Origin: Saprospiraceae bacterium
GTDB taxonomy: Bacteria > Bacteroidota > Bacteroidia > Chitinophagales > Saprospiraceae
Reading direction: 5' to 3'
NCBI GenBank assembly: GCA_016717655.1
Contig: JADKFC010000005.1
Location: 124,001-188,000 of the forward strand
DNA length: 64,000 nucleotides
Part shown: positions 30,064 to 39,539 of the stretch, piece by piece
Layout: each line of letters begins with the position of its first letter
Position numbering within the stretch: the first letter of the stretch is position 1
Program-made: the position numbers and the translations under genes
Notes under the pieces: model-generated
Seen by the model: only the letters and a program-made list of their open reading frames with translations
Database searches by the model: none
Told to the model about the DNA's origin: nothing

Positions 30064-30618
30064 TTATTTTTCATCACCAAAAGCCGTAGGCTCTGCTTCT
30101 GACAAGATAAGAGGAATCAGTTCCCTAATTTCCTTTTTCTGGGAATCAGTAACGAACTCAAAATCTTTACCATACTTCTTTAATGCCATCTCATTACGCA
30201 ATTCTGTATAAGCGGCCTGAAGTTCATTATAGACCCTCAAGTAGGTGCTATATTTTGTGCCTCTGTCGTTTTTCAAGGAAACAATTGCATCTGCAGGATT
30301 TGTTGCTTTATCGCTTTCCTGTCGAGGGTTTGATATGAAAAGTTTGGTGTTTTCTCTGAGTTTTTCGATGTCCATAGCTTGGCCACGCACCAAAAGTTGG
30401 TTTTGGGCATTTACCAGTACGGAATACAGGTTCCTGGAATTGGCTTTAAAATCTGGGGGTGGTTCAGTAGACCAGGGTGGTAATTTTACCAAGAGCCCTT
30501 TATCCTCAGAAATTTGTGTTGTAACCAGGAAGAAAATCAACAAGAGGAACGCGATATCCGCCATGGAACCGGCGTTTATCTCATTACTCATCCTGTGGTT
30601 TTTTTTCTTTTTTAACAT
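30064..30618 (-). CDS. ExbD/TolR-type biopolymer transport protein (first copy)
   Basis: The 184-residue protein starts at MLKKKKNHRMSNEINAGSM. The transmembrane helix has the conserved Asp in MADIAFLLLIFFLVTT. A periplasmic domain follows, longer than in the second copy. An upstream in-frame Met at 30702 would overlap the preceding gene; 30618 gives the usual short basic N-terminus. Two unequal ExbD copies in one operon are common in Bacteroidota. Confidence 0.92.
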   Translation of the reverse strand: MLKKKKNHRMSNEINAGSMADIAFLLLIFFLVTTQISEDKGLLVKLPPWSTEPPPDFKANSRNLYSVLVNAQNQLLVRGQAMDIEKLRENTKLFISNPRQESDKATNPADAIVSLKNDRGTKYSTYLRVYNELQAAYTELRNEMALKKYGKDFEFVTDSQKKEIRELIPLILSEAEPTAFGDEK

Positions 30619-30626
30619 GATAAGTC

Positions 30627-31121
30627 TTATTTGAACATGTTTCTCACTTCCATGGCTACCATGATAAGAACTGCGCCAAGGCTCATTATTATCATTGACC
30701 AAAGTCCAGCTGTGACAAAACTATTTACACTATCTGAAATTTGAAATTCTTCTAAAGCCCGACCTAGTTTGCCAGTCGATTCTTTAGTTGCGGTTGCATA
30801 TAAAGCAAAGAATAGACCTAAAAGTAAGCCAGAAAATATGATTGTTGACTTGAGCGCCTTTGGAAACTTTATCAATGTCCAAACTCCAAAAATTACGAGT
30901 AAAATTAAAGATGAAACAAGTAAAAAAATAGTCAAAGACAACCCGATATCAAAATATCCCATCTGAGCCACTTTTTCTTTGCCCATTCCAGCCAGATCAG
31001 TTCCAACAGCATAACCATCACTTGACATACCAGTTACTGCTGATATTATGAAAATCAGCGTAACTGCCAATGCAGTTAACATGGCTACAGTTGTGCCGTT
31101 TTTAGCAAAAAAATTATACAT
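30627..31121 (-). CDS. Small membrane protein of the ExbB-ExbD operon
   Basis: The 164-residue protein has about four hydrophobic segments (TVAMLTALAVTLIFIISAV, IGLSLTIFLLVSSLILLVIFGVW, STIIFSGLLLGLFFALYA, LWSMIIMSLGAVLIMVAMEV). It sits between exbB and the first exbD with short gaps (16 and 8 bases). I know similar genes in Bacteroidota exb operons but no assigned function. An upstream Met exists in frame at 31274, inside exbB; 31121 was chosen. Confidence 0.78.
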   Translation of the reverse strand: MYNFFAKNGTTVAMLTALAVTLIFIISAVTGMSSDGYAVGTDLAGMGKEKVAQMGYFDIGLSLTIFLLVSSLILLVIFGVWTLIKFPKALKSTIIFSGLLLGLFFALYATATKESTGKLGRALEEFQISDSVNSFVTAGLWSMIIMSLGAVLIMVAMEVRNMFK

Positions 31122-31137
31122 ATTCGTTATAATTAAA

Positions 31138-31878
31138 TTATTTGAAAATGTTGTTTCTGGACATAACCTCAACAAGTCCGATTGAAGCATCTTCCATTTT
31201 ATTGGTAATACCATCAATCTTAGAGACAATATAGTTATAAAAAATCTGCAGAATAATGGCAACAACAAGACCAAATACTGTAGTCAAAAGCGCCACTTTA
31301 ATACCACCCGCAACAACTGAAGGTGAAAGGTCTCCGGCAGCTTCAATCCTGTCAAATGCCTGAATCATACCTACAACCGTACCCAAGAAACCAAGCATTG
31401 GTGCAAGGGCAATGAACAATGAAATCCAAATAAGGCCTTTTTCTAAAAGTCCCATTTGAACAGAACCATAGTTAACAATAGCTTTTTCAACTGCATCAGG
31501 GCCACTTGAAGCATTGCGTAAACCTTCAAAAAGGATGCTTGCTGTAGGACCAGGAGTGGCTTTGGTAACTTCTTTTGCACCTTCCATATCACCTTGAGCC
31601 AGTTTTTCTTCAATACCGGAGATCAACTTATCGGTATTAACTGTGGCAATGTTCAAAGTAATGATCCTTTCGATACAAAATGCAAGACCAAAGATGAAAG
31701 CAATCAATACTGGACTCATCCAAATCCAGTCTCCTTCGATAAAATACCTTTTCAATGTTTGAAAGGCACCTCCTTCGCCGGCTGCAGCCGCAGCCTGTGC
31801 TGCCTCTTGGGCAAACCCTTGTTGGCTGCTAAAAAGTGCAACCACCAGTATTCCAAAAATTAAATTAAACTTTCGCAT
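31138..31878 (-). CDS. MotA/TolQ/ExbB proton channel family protein
   Basis: The 246-residue protein has a cleavable-looking N-terminal hydrophobic segment ending GFAQE, then three transmembrane helices. The conserved channel block LAPMLGFLGTVVGMIQAFD and the later GIKVALLTTVFGLVVAI are the ExbB signature. It is the first gene of a four-gene operon that continues with the small membrane protein and two ExbD genes. Confidence 0.93.
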   Translation of the reverse strand: MRKFNLIFGILVVALFSSQQGFAQEAAQAAAAAGEGGAFQTLKRYFIEGDWIWMSPVLIAFIFGLAFCIERIITLNIATVNTDKLISGIEEKLAQGDMEGAKEVTKATPGPTASILFEGLRNASSGPDAVEKAIVNYGSVQMGLLEKGLIWISLFIALAPMLGFLGTVVGMIQAFDRIEAAGDLSPSVVAGGIKVALLTTVFGLVVAIILQIFYNYIVSKIDGITNKMEDASIGLVEVMSRNNIFK

Positions 31879-31966
31879 AATTTCTCAGATTTACAATTTT
31901 TTAGTTGATGAATTTCTTTTAAAATAATAAATGTATGAACAAATATGAAATTAACAAAATAAATTG

Positions 31967-32053
31967 CGAGAGTTAGGGATTCGAACCATAGGTACGCTTT
32001 TGGCGTACACACACTTTCCATGCGTGCCTCTTCAACCACTCGAGCAACTCTCC
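31967..32053 (-). tRNA. tRNA-Ser (anticodon GGA)
   Basis: The 87-base minus-strand gene has the serine-type long variable arm (TGTACGCCAAAAGCGTAC), D-arm GCTCGAGTGGTTGAAGAG, anticodon loop ATGGAAA (anticodon GGA) and a T-loop TTCGAAT. Two oddities: the T-stem has one mismatch (TATGG against CCCTA), and the 3' acceptor strand reads ACTCTCG, so it lacks one C expected to pair with G1 before the discriminator G. The missing base fits the indel pattern in this window. Confidence 0.9.
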
Positions 32054-32170
32054 CTCGCAAGCCGTGCAAATTTTGAAAATTTTAACAACTATTCAAAATT
32101 AAATTATTGGTTTGCCGCATTATTTTTCAAATGCAGTTTATTTGCACTATGTATTAGATTACAGATCAAT

Positions 32171-32952
32171 TTATTTTGGTGCGAGACCAAATAAATTAAT
32201 TGCATTGGATGTCGTTAGGGCGCCAACTTCTTCTTTTGAAAGTTGAAACACTTCACTCAACTTATCTAAAACATGAAACAATAAAGCCTGGCTCATTTTT
32301 TTACCCTATGAGGTACAGGAGGCAGATAAGGTGCATCGGTCTCCAAAACCACATTTGAGGGTCCTGTTTTTGACAAAACCCCGGGCAAATCAGCGTTTTT
32401 GTAGGTTACCACCCCTCCAATGCCCATGTAAAAATTTAAATCCATGATTTCTTTAGCCTGGTCTTCTGTACCCGTAAAGCAATGAAAAATGCCTTTGAGG
32501 TTTCCATCTTGTCTTTCCCTTATCATGGCAATGGTGATTTCAAGGGAATCCCTGGAGTGGATGATTACCGGGATCTGGTGTTCTTTGGCGAGGGCGATCT
32601 GAAAATCAAAGCTGATTTTTTGCTCTTCGATCCAGGTCTTATCCCAATAAAGGTCGATGCCGGTCTCTCCTACTCCAACAAATTTTCTTTGTACAAACCA
32701 TTTTTCTACCTCTTGCAGGGCTTGTCTGTATTCTCCATTTACGGAACAGGGATGCAAACCCATCATTGACAGGCAATTGGGGTACTTTTTTTCTACCTCC
32801 AACATGGCATCAATGGTAGTGCCATCCACGTTGGGCATCAATACATAGTCTACAGAGGCCTCTGCGGATCGATCCATTATCTCAGTAAAATGATCAGCCA
32901 GCTCAGTGGAGTAAATGTGGCAATGGGTATCTATTATGCTTATCTTTGACAT
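32171..32952 (-). CDS. TatD family metal-dependent hydrolase (two frame changes near the C-terminus)
   Basis: This is a TIM-barrel hydrolase of the TatD DNase family. Metal-binding motifs are DTHCHIYS, GETGIDLYWD, VIIHSRDS, HCFTG and LETDAPYLPP. The frame breaks at a run of seven T on the plus strand (32296-32302). Adding a G and an A there would restore the family motif HRGKKNEP. An extra base near 32276-32278 follows. The end then reads HVLDKLSEVFQLSKEEV...NLFGLAPK with a stop at 32171-32173. The restored length of about 260 residues is typical. The physiological substrate is not fixed for the family (nuclease or deacylase activities are reported). Confidence 0.87.
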
Positions 32953-32965
32953 TTAATCTTACATT

Positions 32966-33610
32966 TTGAAGGAGCAAAAATACTATGTTGTTTGGAAGGG
33001 AGTGAATCCTGGCATCTATCGATCGTGGGAAGAAGCAAAAAAACAAATCCATGGGGTGGAGGGGGCCCGTTACAAATCATTTACCAGCGCTGCCGAAGCC
33101 AAGGCGGCTTTTGAACAAGGCTATGTCAATACAGGGGGCTCTCCAGCCAAAAAAGCAAGCACCTACCCCAAAAGTAAGGATGCTCTTTTAAAATCAGGCA
33201 TTATTGCTGTTAACAGCATTTGTGTAGATGCAGCTTGCTCAGGCAATCCGGGTGACCTGGAATACAGGGGAGTAGAAACCGTATCTGGCAATCAACTCTT
33301 CCATATTGGCCCATTGAGCCTGGGTACCAACAACATAGGTGAATTTCTGGCCTTGGTGCACGCCGCAGCAGGATTTCAAAAATCAGGACGAACGGATGTG
33401 GTTATTTACACGGATTCCATCACTGCCATGGCCTGGGTCAGGGACAAAAAGATCAAAAGTAAGTTGCCCCGCACCCATGAAAACAAGGAGTTATTTGAAT
33501 TGGTTGACAGGGCCTTACACTGGTTGCAAAAAAACAACATTAAAAACCCTATCCGGCATTGGAATACCCCTGAATGGGGAGAAATCCCCGCAGATTTCGG
33601 TCGTAAGTAA
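32966..33610 (+). CDS. rnhA: Ribonuclease H1 with viroplasmin-type N-terminus
   Basis: The enzyme removes RNA from RNA-DNA hybrids. Residues 1-55 (YYVVWKGVNPGIYRSWEE...YKSFTSAAEAKAAF) are the hybrid-binding/viroplasmin domain. The RNase H fold follows, with the four catalytic acidic residues in VDAACSGNPG, NNIGEFLAL, YTDSITAMAW and ADFGRK. The length is 214 residues. This domain order is typical of Bacteroidota RNase H1. The stop abuts the convergent def gene with no gap. Confidence 0.94.
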   Translation: MKEQKYYVVWKGVNPGIYRSWEEAKKQIHGVEGARYKSFTSAAEAKAAFEQGYVNTGGSPAKKASTYPKSKDALLKSGIIAVNSICVDAACSGNPGDLEYRGVETVSGNQLFHIGPLSLGTNNIGEFLALVHAAAGFQKSGRTDVVIYTDSITAMAWVRDKKIKSKLPRTHENKELFELVDRALHWLQKNNIKNPIRHWNTPEWGEIPADFGRK

Positions 33611-34167
33611 TTAAATAGATGCAAATCGCATCCTATAATCAGCATTCACCTTGCCCTTGCGGATGTTTTCCAGTTTTCTTTGGATGAGCTTTTTCTTTAG
33701 TGGGTTGAGTTTTTCGGTAAACAGCCTACCTTCGATGTGGTCGTATTCATGCTGAATCACCCTAGCATTCATGCCTTCATATTTCTCTTCTTGTGGAAGG
33801 AAGTTTTCATCTAAATAACGAATGTGGATGTTCTTTTTCGCTCTACGTCGCCCGTGATGTTAGTTATGCTGAGGCACCCTTCTTCGTAGGTCCATAAATC
33901 ACCGGTTTCTTCCATGATTTGGGCATTGATAAATACTTTTTTAATGCCTTGCTCTTCTTCTCCTTCTTCCTGGATTTGAATGGTATCCACTACAAACAAA
34001 CGAATGGCGTGACCGACCTGAGGAGCGGCCAGACCTACTCCCTTGGCATAATACATGGTCTCCCACATATCTTCAATAAGGGCATCTAGTCCATCAAATG
34101 ATGGATCAATCTCTGATCCCATTTTTTTCAAAACGGGATGTCCATAAGCATAAACTGGTAATATCAT
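33611..34167 (-). CDS. def: Peptide deformylase (frameshifted)
   Basis: This metalloenzyme removes the N-formyl group from nascent proteins and is normally essential. The three motifs are GVGLAAPQVG, EGCLSI and, after the frame is restored, QHEYDH. The break is a run of five T on the plus strand (33834-33838); adding one base gives ERKKNIHIRYLDENF. The restored length of about 185 residues is normal. Its ATG overlaps the stop of ruvX (TAATG), so the two are translated together. Confidence 0.93.
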
Positions 34168-34579
34168 TAAATGTGTCCTAAATATTTTTGTAATATTAAA
34201 ATAGCGCTAACCTTATCCACCAGGGCTTTGTCCTGTCTTTTGGACTTCTTTTAACTCCGGCTCTTAAGATTATTTCTTTCGATTGCACTGAGGTAAAAGA
34301 TTCATCCGCAAAATCTACCGCTGTAGAAGGATAACTTTTCACTATAAATGCTGCCAGTTCGTCAATGGCAGGTTTCAGATAGGTAAAATTGCCATCCTTG
34401 TGGGTAGGCATTCCAATCACTATCTTCTCTACAACCTCGGTTTTTAAATATTGGTTCAAAAAGTTTTTCAGCTGACTAGTTTCTATGGTATCCAGACCGT
34501 TTACAACTATCTGCAACGGATCTGTTACGGCGATTCCGGTTCTTTTGCCGCCATAATCCAAGCCCATGATTCTTGCCAT
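34167..34579 (-). CDS. Holliday junction resolvase-like protein RuvX/YqgF (frameshifted near the C-terminus)
   Basis: The 137-residue protein of the YqgF family is a putative pre-16S rRNA nuclease. The RNase H-like core has GLDYGGKRTGIAVTD, VIGMPTHKDG and DESFTS. One missing A in the run at 34238-34241 (plus-strand T4) breaks the end. Restored, it reads KRSPKRQDKALVDKVSAIL and ends KYLGHI, with the stop overlapping the def start (TAATG). Recovery of this overlap supports the correction. The start at 34579 (MARIMGLDYGG) was chosen over an upstream Met at 34654. Confidence 0.9.
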
Positions 34580-34607
34580 GGTGCAAAGATAGCATTTCGA
34601 TGGGTAT

Positions 34608-34645
34608 AAAAAAAAAGACCCCCTCTGCGGTGGCAGAAGGGGGTC
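34608..34645 (-). terminator. Intrinsic terminator of the 34681-39047 surface protein gene
   Basis: The stem GACCCCCT / AGGGGGTC has an inner CTGC / GCAG extension. On the minus strand a run of ten T follows. It is 35 bases after the stop. Confidence 0.85.
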
Positions 34646-34680
34646 CCATCCCAAAAACAGTAAACTTTACGCTTTACATT

Positions 34681-37600
34681 TTATTCTATAACCACCATCT
34701 TTCTGGTAGCATTGAATTCGCCTGCTTCAAGTTGATAATACAGCACTCCACTTTGTCCCAACTGGGCTTTGTCGAGTGAAATGGTATTGATACCGGCTGC
34801 AAAATCTCTATTGATTTGTTTCAATATTTTTCCTGTTACATCGTAAACCTTAAAGGTTACATTGCTCGCTTTAGGTAAACGGAACTGAACGAGGGTGTTG
34901 GCAGAGAATGGGTTTGGTGTGTTTTGATACAGTTCAAAGCCTGCAATCTCACCAGCTGTTCTCAGATTCACATTCATCAATTCCATTTCAGCATTGTATG
35001 CCTCCGCATTGGTAACATCTGAAGTTACGCTGAACAATTCAGCTGTATTTCCAGCTCTGTTGGCCACAAATTGGATGGTCATTACCTCACTTACATCTTG
35101 AGCATTGTCTTTATTCCAGCTAAAGGTAAGGATGCCTTCTGCAGCCCTGTTCCAGCCGATGTTGTTTTCGTTGATGCTCAAGTCCGCTCCTTCGATGTTT
35201 TTAATATCGATGGTTGAAGGATCATATTTTAAGGTAAATTGCATACCAGATACGGTAGCTACTTCTTCAGTATTAAAGGTCATGGTAACCAGGTCTCCTT
35301 TCGCAAATTCTTTCGCCTCTGCGATCATATTGAGATTCTTGTTACTTCTTGATTCAGATACTTTGTTGGTAGCATTGGCCACCACTGAAGCGTTTACATC
35401 TCCCACTTTAACCGCCATGAAGTCGATATTCATATCGGTAGTCAAACCATTGATCTCATAAGTTTCTTTGATTTCTCCGGCATGAGCATTGAATGGATCT
35501 GCAAAAGTGAAGGTCTTATCGATGAATCTCCATGAGTTGTTGTTTGCCAACTTGTCACTGATACCAAGGATTAATTTCCTCAACTCTACAAGGTCAGAAG
35601 CGGTGATCTTTTTGTCCTTATTTACATCTGCAGCAATCAACAGATAAGGAGAAGTCAATTTCTCAATACCCAGGATGTGACGCTGAATCAAAACAAGGTC
35701 TAAAGTAGATACGCCATTCATGTAATCGTCATTTTTAATACCTGAAAGTGTATAAGTTCCACCAACCGGCATGTCTGCGAATGCAAATGCACCTTCGTTG
35801 TTAGATACCTGCAACATTTCTTCATTGCTCTGCAGCAACAGGGTTGCATTTTCTACACCTTCCTGAGTTTCTGTCATTACTTTACCATTGATGGCTACTC
35901 TGTTTCCTGTTGTGGTTGGACAAGCATGCATGTTGTCCTGAACATCGATGAAGGTAGTTGCCCAGCTTCTGATGGTATCACCCATTGGGGTAATAACAGA
36001 TGCATAAATGGTTACGTTGTTTCTTCCTTTGTTGGCACAAGTGTAAACTTTACTTCTGTCGTTCACATTTGGTGAGAATGACAACAATACTTTGTATCCA
36101 CATGGGTGGCTTGATCCTCTGTCAAAGTCACTGGCCCAAATTTCAACCATACCATTGTCAATATCTCCATCATCATCCGTATCCACCGGCATCAGATCTA
36201 CTGAAAGACCATTCAACAAGTAAGGAGTAGGTGCTTTACAGTTAACAATAGAGAAATACTGCTCGCATGTTGTAAGGTTTCCACACTTATCTTCAAATGT
36301 CCACAATACTTTGTGTGAACCTACCGGATATGTTCCTGAAGCATTAGCAACAGTTGGATTTGCAGTTGTGGCAGTTGTACCTGTGCCTGATTTTGAGAGA
36401 CCTGATTCGAAAGAGCCGTCATTGTTTAAGTCAATTTTGGCATACCATTTTAGGCCACGGGTACAATCATCTGTTGCAGAAGCTGTCAATTCAATATATC
36501 CATCTGTACATGTGTTGTCATAAGTACAAACTTCTTTGGCTGCACAGCTGCTTCTGATAATAGGCGCTACTGTGTTGTGAACTTTAATAACTTGGGTATA
36601 ACTTACAGTATAGTATTGTCCATTGATGAATTGACACCAGTCAATTACTGTCCAAGTTCTCAATATTTTGAAACATGCATTTCCTGTAGCATTGTTGAAT
36701 GTGAAGATCTGATCATCGTAGTCCAAACCTACCAGTTGACAAACACCATCGTGAATTACCGGTCTGCCTGTGTTAGCAGGAAGAAATTCATCAGAATTAG
36801 GATCATCACAACCTTCCAGGGTTACATCTATCGGCCAATCGATATCATCTCTGGTATCAAATGGGTTGTAAACGTTTACATAGAATGGCTCTGTTTGCTG
36901 GAAGTACACTGTTTGTATACAAGATGCAGTTCTCTGACCTGCGTCAGTAGCTGTAAATGTCCTTACAATCTTACCTACGTTACACTGATTGATGGTATCC
37001 GCATAAGTTTCTCTCATTGTTACACTACAGTTGTCGTAGGCAATTGCTGTTCCAAAACTAGCAGCAAGGTTGCTCAAGGTATAAGGTGCATCACAATCAA
37101 CTGTCATGTTGTCTGGACAAGTAATAGTAGGAGGCAATTTATCCTGGATGGTTGCATTAACCATACAATCATTCCAGTTGCAGTTTGAATCGATCACTCT
37201 GAATTGTACCATAACATTGTTAGGAATGTCGGCACAACAGAATTTCACATAAGAGCTAAATCCACATGGATCCGTAATTTCAACGATGTACTTATTAGGT
37301 GTATCATTTCTTACAAATCCTAGGGAAGGATTGCCTGTTAAACATACATAAGCATCGTTTGGATCTACAAAGGCTTGCATTTCCAAAGCGCTATTTGTAT
37401 AAGCATTAGGATTAAATGGAGCACCACTTTCCCAACGCAATGTTTGAGTCTGGAAGTCGATATTTAAACCCAGGGTATAACACTCATCTGTGTGGTGCAC
37501 TTCCAATTGGTTGGCCAACCGCAGTCCTTCATCCAGTGTTTCGAGAGATGCGGCATATCCTCCCATTGCTTTGGCGTGCTTAAAGCCCAATCTTCCAATC

Positions 37601-39047
37601 AAAGGATGGCTTGAAACATAATAGTAGTGGCCATCTCTGCTTCCCAAATAGTGGAAACCAGGAAATTCAGGCTCCTTACACTCACCACAAGGTGTATCCA
37701 TTCTTCTTACCAACATTTTGGCAAGTTGGCATTCGTCATAAGATCCGTTGTCGAAAGATGATGCATGAACCCATGCTGTTCCATCCGAGGTAAGACCTAC
37801 TGTTGTATTTTGATCGCAAACAGCAACCGGAGGAGTAAGGTCTTCCACCCAAACGCTTATTTCTTTTTCGGTAACATTACCACAAGCATCAGCAGCACGA
37901 TAAACCAAGGTATGGTAACCAATTTCCAGGGTAGTGATACCACCATTTCCATTAATTAGGGGTGTTCCACCTGAAATAGTTACTGTAATTTGATTAGCTG
38001 CAGAACAATTGTCAACTGCGCTAATTGCAGGTACGTTTACAACTGCTTCACATTTGTGAGGAGTAGTAGATACGGTAATGTCTTTTGCTCCAGTGATAAC
38101 TGGACCTTTGGTGTCAGCAATTTCTATCATTTGTAGGATAGTCCTTGTTCTTTGAGGAGTAATACATGTCCATTCGATGATGGTCCAGGTCCTCATAATT
38201 TTTGTAACACAACCTATAGCAGGCAATCTTTGGTCTTTGTAATCAACCAGGATATTGCAGTCTATGTATGGGTTTGGCCACAGTTTTACTCCATCCAATT
38301 CAGGAACTCCTGTGTAAGATGGGTGTGGGTTGCCATTGGCGTCTTTTGGCCAGTTGCCATCACACTGTAGGTTAAAATTGGGATACAAAAGTTATTTGGT
38401 GCATCAATGTCAGACAAGTCGTCAATAGCCAATACATCAAATTCGATGGTACATGGAAGAGATCTGTTACCTGATTTGTCAATGGCAACATAGGTTCTTG
38501 AAATTACTTTCAATACATTGGGATCCAATCCTACATTACAATTGTTGTTGGTAATTGATTCTGCAGTAATTTCCAGTGTGTAAGTTCCACAGTTTTCGAT
38601 TACTGTAGGTTCGTAGTTGTCGAGTTCAAAACAATAAATATCATCTGGATCATCACACAAAATTACAGGAGGCAATTTGTCCTCTATGTGTAGATAACCC
38701 CAGCATGAATTTCCGGAATTCAAATCGATTACCTTAGCTTCCAAAACTTTACCAACGTGGTCGTGAGTAACGGTAGCATTAGGTACTAAAATACCATTGT
38801 GTCTTACCTCAACGATAAATGAGCCGTTGGGACAAGAACTAGGTGGAAGTGTGCCAAGCATCATTTGAGGCGTAATTACAGCTTCACAGTTGGCATTATC
38901 TAAAGATACCTGAACATGGCTGTTACACCCCAAAGAACATTGGCCGTAAGATGATGCGGAGTACACCAGCATCACCGTCGCAATCAAAAGCATGCTTCTG
39001 ATTGCCTTTTGTAAAAACGTAAGTTGCGTTTTCTTCATGAGATCCAA
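34681..39047 (-). CDS. Giant secreted HYR-like protein with C-type-lectin-like insertion, dockerin-like and cohesin-like modules and T9SS tail (frameshifted)
   Basis: The restored length is about 1455 residues. The signal peptide ends SSYGQ. The shared N-terminal module (CNSHVQVSLDNANC; SCWGYLHIEDKLPPVILC) and HYR-like repeats follow. A C-type-lectin-like segment lies at about 462-590 (GHYYYVSSHP, GGYAASLETLDEG, LRWESGAPFN). A carboxypeptidase-regulatory-like domain precedes a dockerin-like region (about 1109-1169: NGVSTLDLVLIQRHILG, DVNKDKKITASDLVELRKLILG). Then come a cohesin-like region (about 1235-1350) and a T9SS tail (NTPNPFSAN...RKMVVIE). The frame breaks at A4, 38387-38390, where one base is missing. 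It is likely surface-attached; the role (adhesion or scaffold) is inferred. Confidence 0.88.
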
Positions 39048-39245
39048 TTTTTTTGAGTTTGTTTAAAAATTATACTGTTATGGAATTTTGAATTCCTTGA
39101 AAAACAAAGTCATGTAGCATAGAGCATATGCTATTGGATCTAAAATCAATACCAGGGTGGTAAAACCGAAATGTTATTAGGTAATATTATTGTATCTCAG
39201 GTAGGAAAGAAGGTGGTCTATTAAATCGAAATACAAATTCAGACA

Positions 39246-39253
39246 CAAATATA
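39246..39253 (-). promoter_or_regulatory. Putative promoter of the 34681-39047 gene (TATATTTG with TTTG upstream)
   Basis: On the minus strand TATATTTG matches TAnnTTTG. A TTTG lies 21 bases further upstream, close to the usual spacing. The distance to the ATG at 39047 is about 199 bases, implying a long, AT-rich leader. Confidence 0.45.
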
Positions 39254-39440
39254 GAAATAATCTAATATGTTAACCAAATAAATATTAAAAAAAAATTACA
39301 TATTTTTTAAATAATATTTATAATTAATTGATAATCTTGTTTTTATGCATATTTTATTGTTTTATAATTATTTTTAGCCAATGTCTTCCATTTGGTAATA
39401 AGTTGGGTTGAGGAGCTGAAATGGCTTAATATGGATGTGC

Positions 39441-39480
39441 TATAAAAGAAAAGCCCCCCTCCAATTGCTTGAAGAGAGGC
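39441..39480 (-). terminator. Intrinsic terminator of the 39540-45800 gene
   Basis: Read on the minus strand, GCCTCTCTTC pairs with GGAGGGGGGC (three G-U pairs), followed by TTTTCTTTTAT. A separate perfect hairpin CAGAGTGGG / CCCACTCTG (39507-39528) lies nearer the stop. The rest of 39048-39539 holds no gene. Confidence 0.65.
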
Positions 39481-39539
39481 CATCCCAAAAACCGATTATC
39501 GTTAAACAGAGTGGGTTGCCCCACTCTGTTATCAAATGA

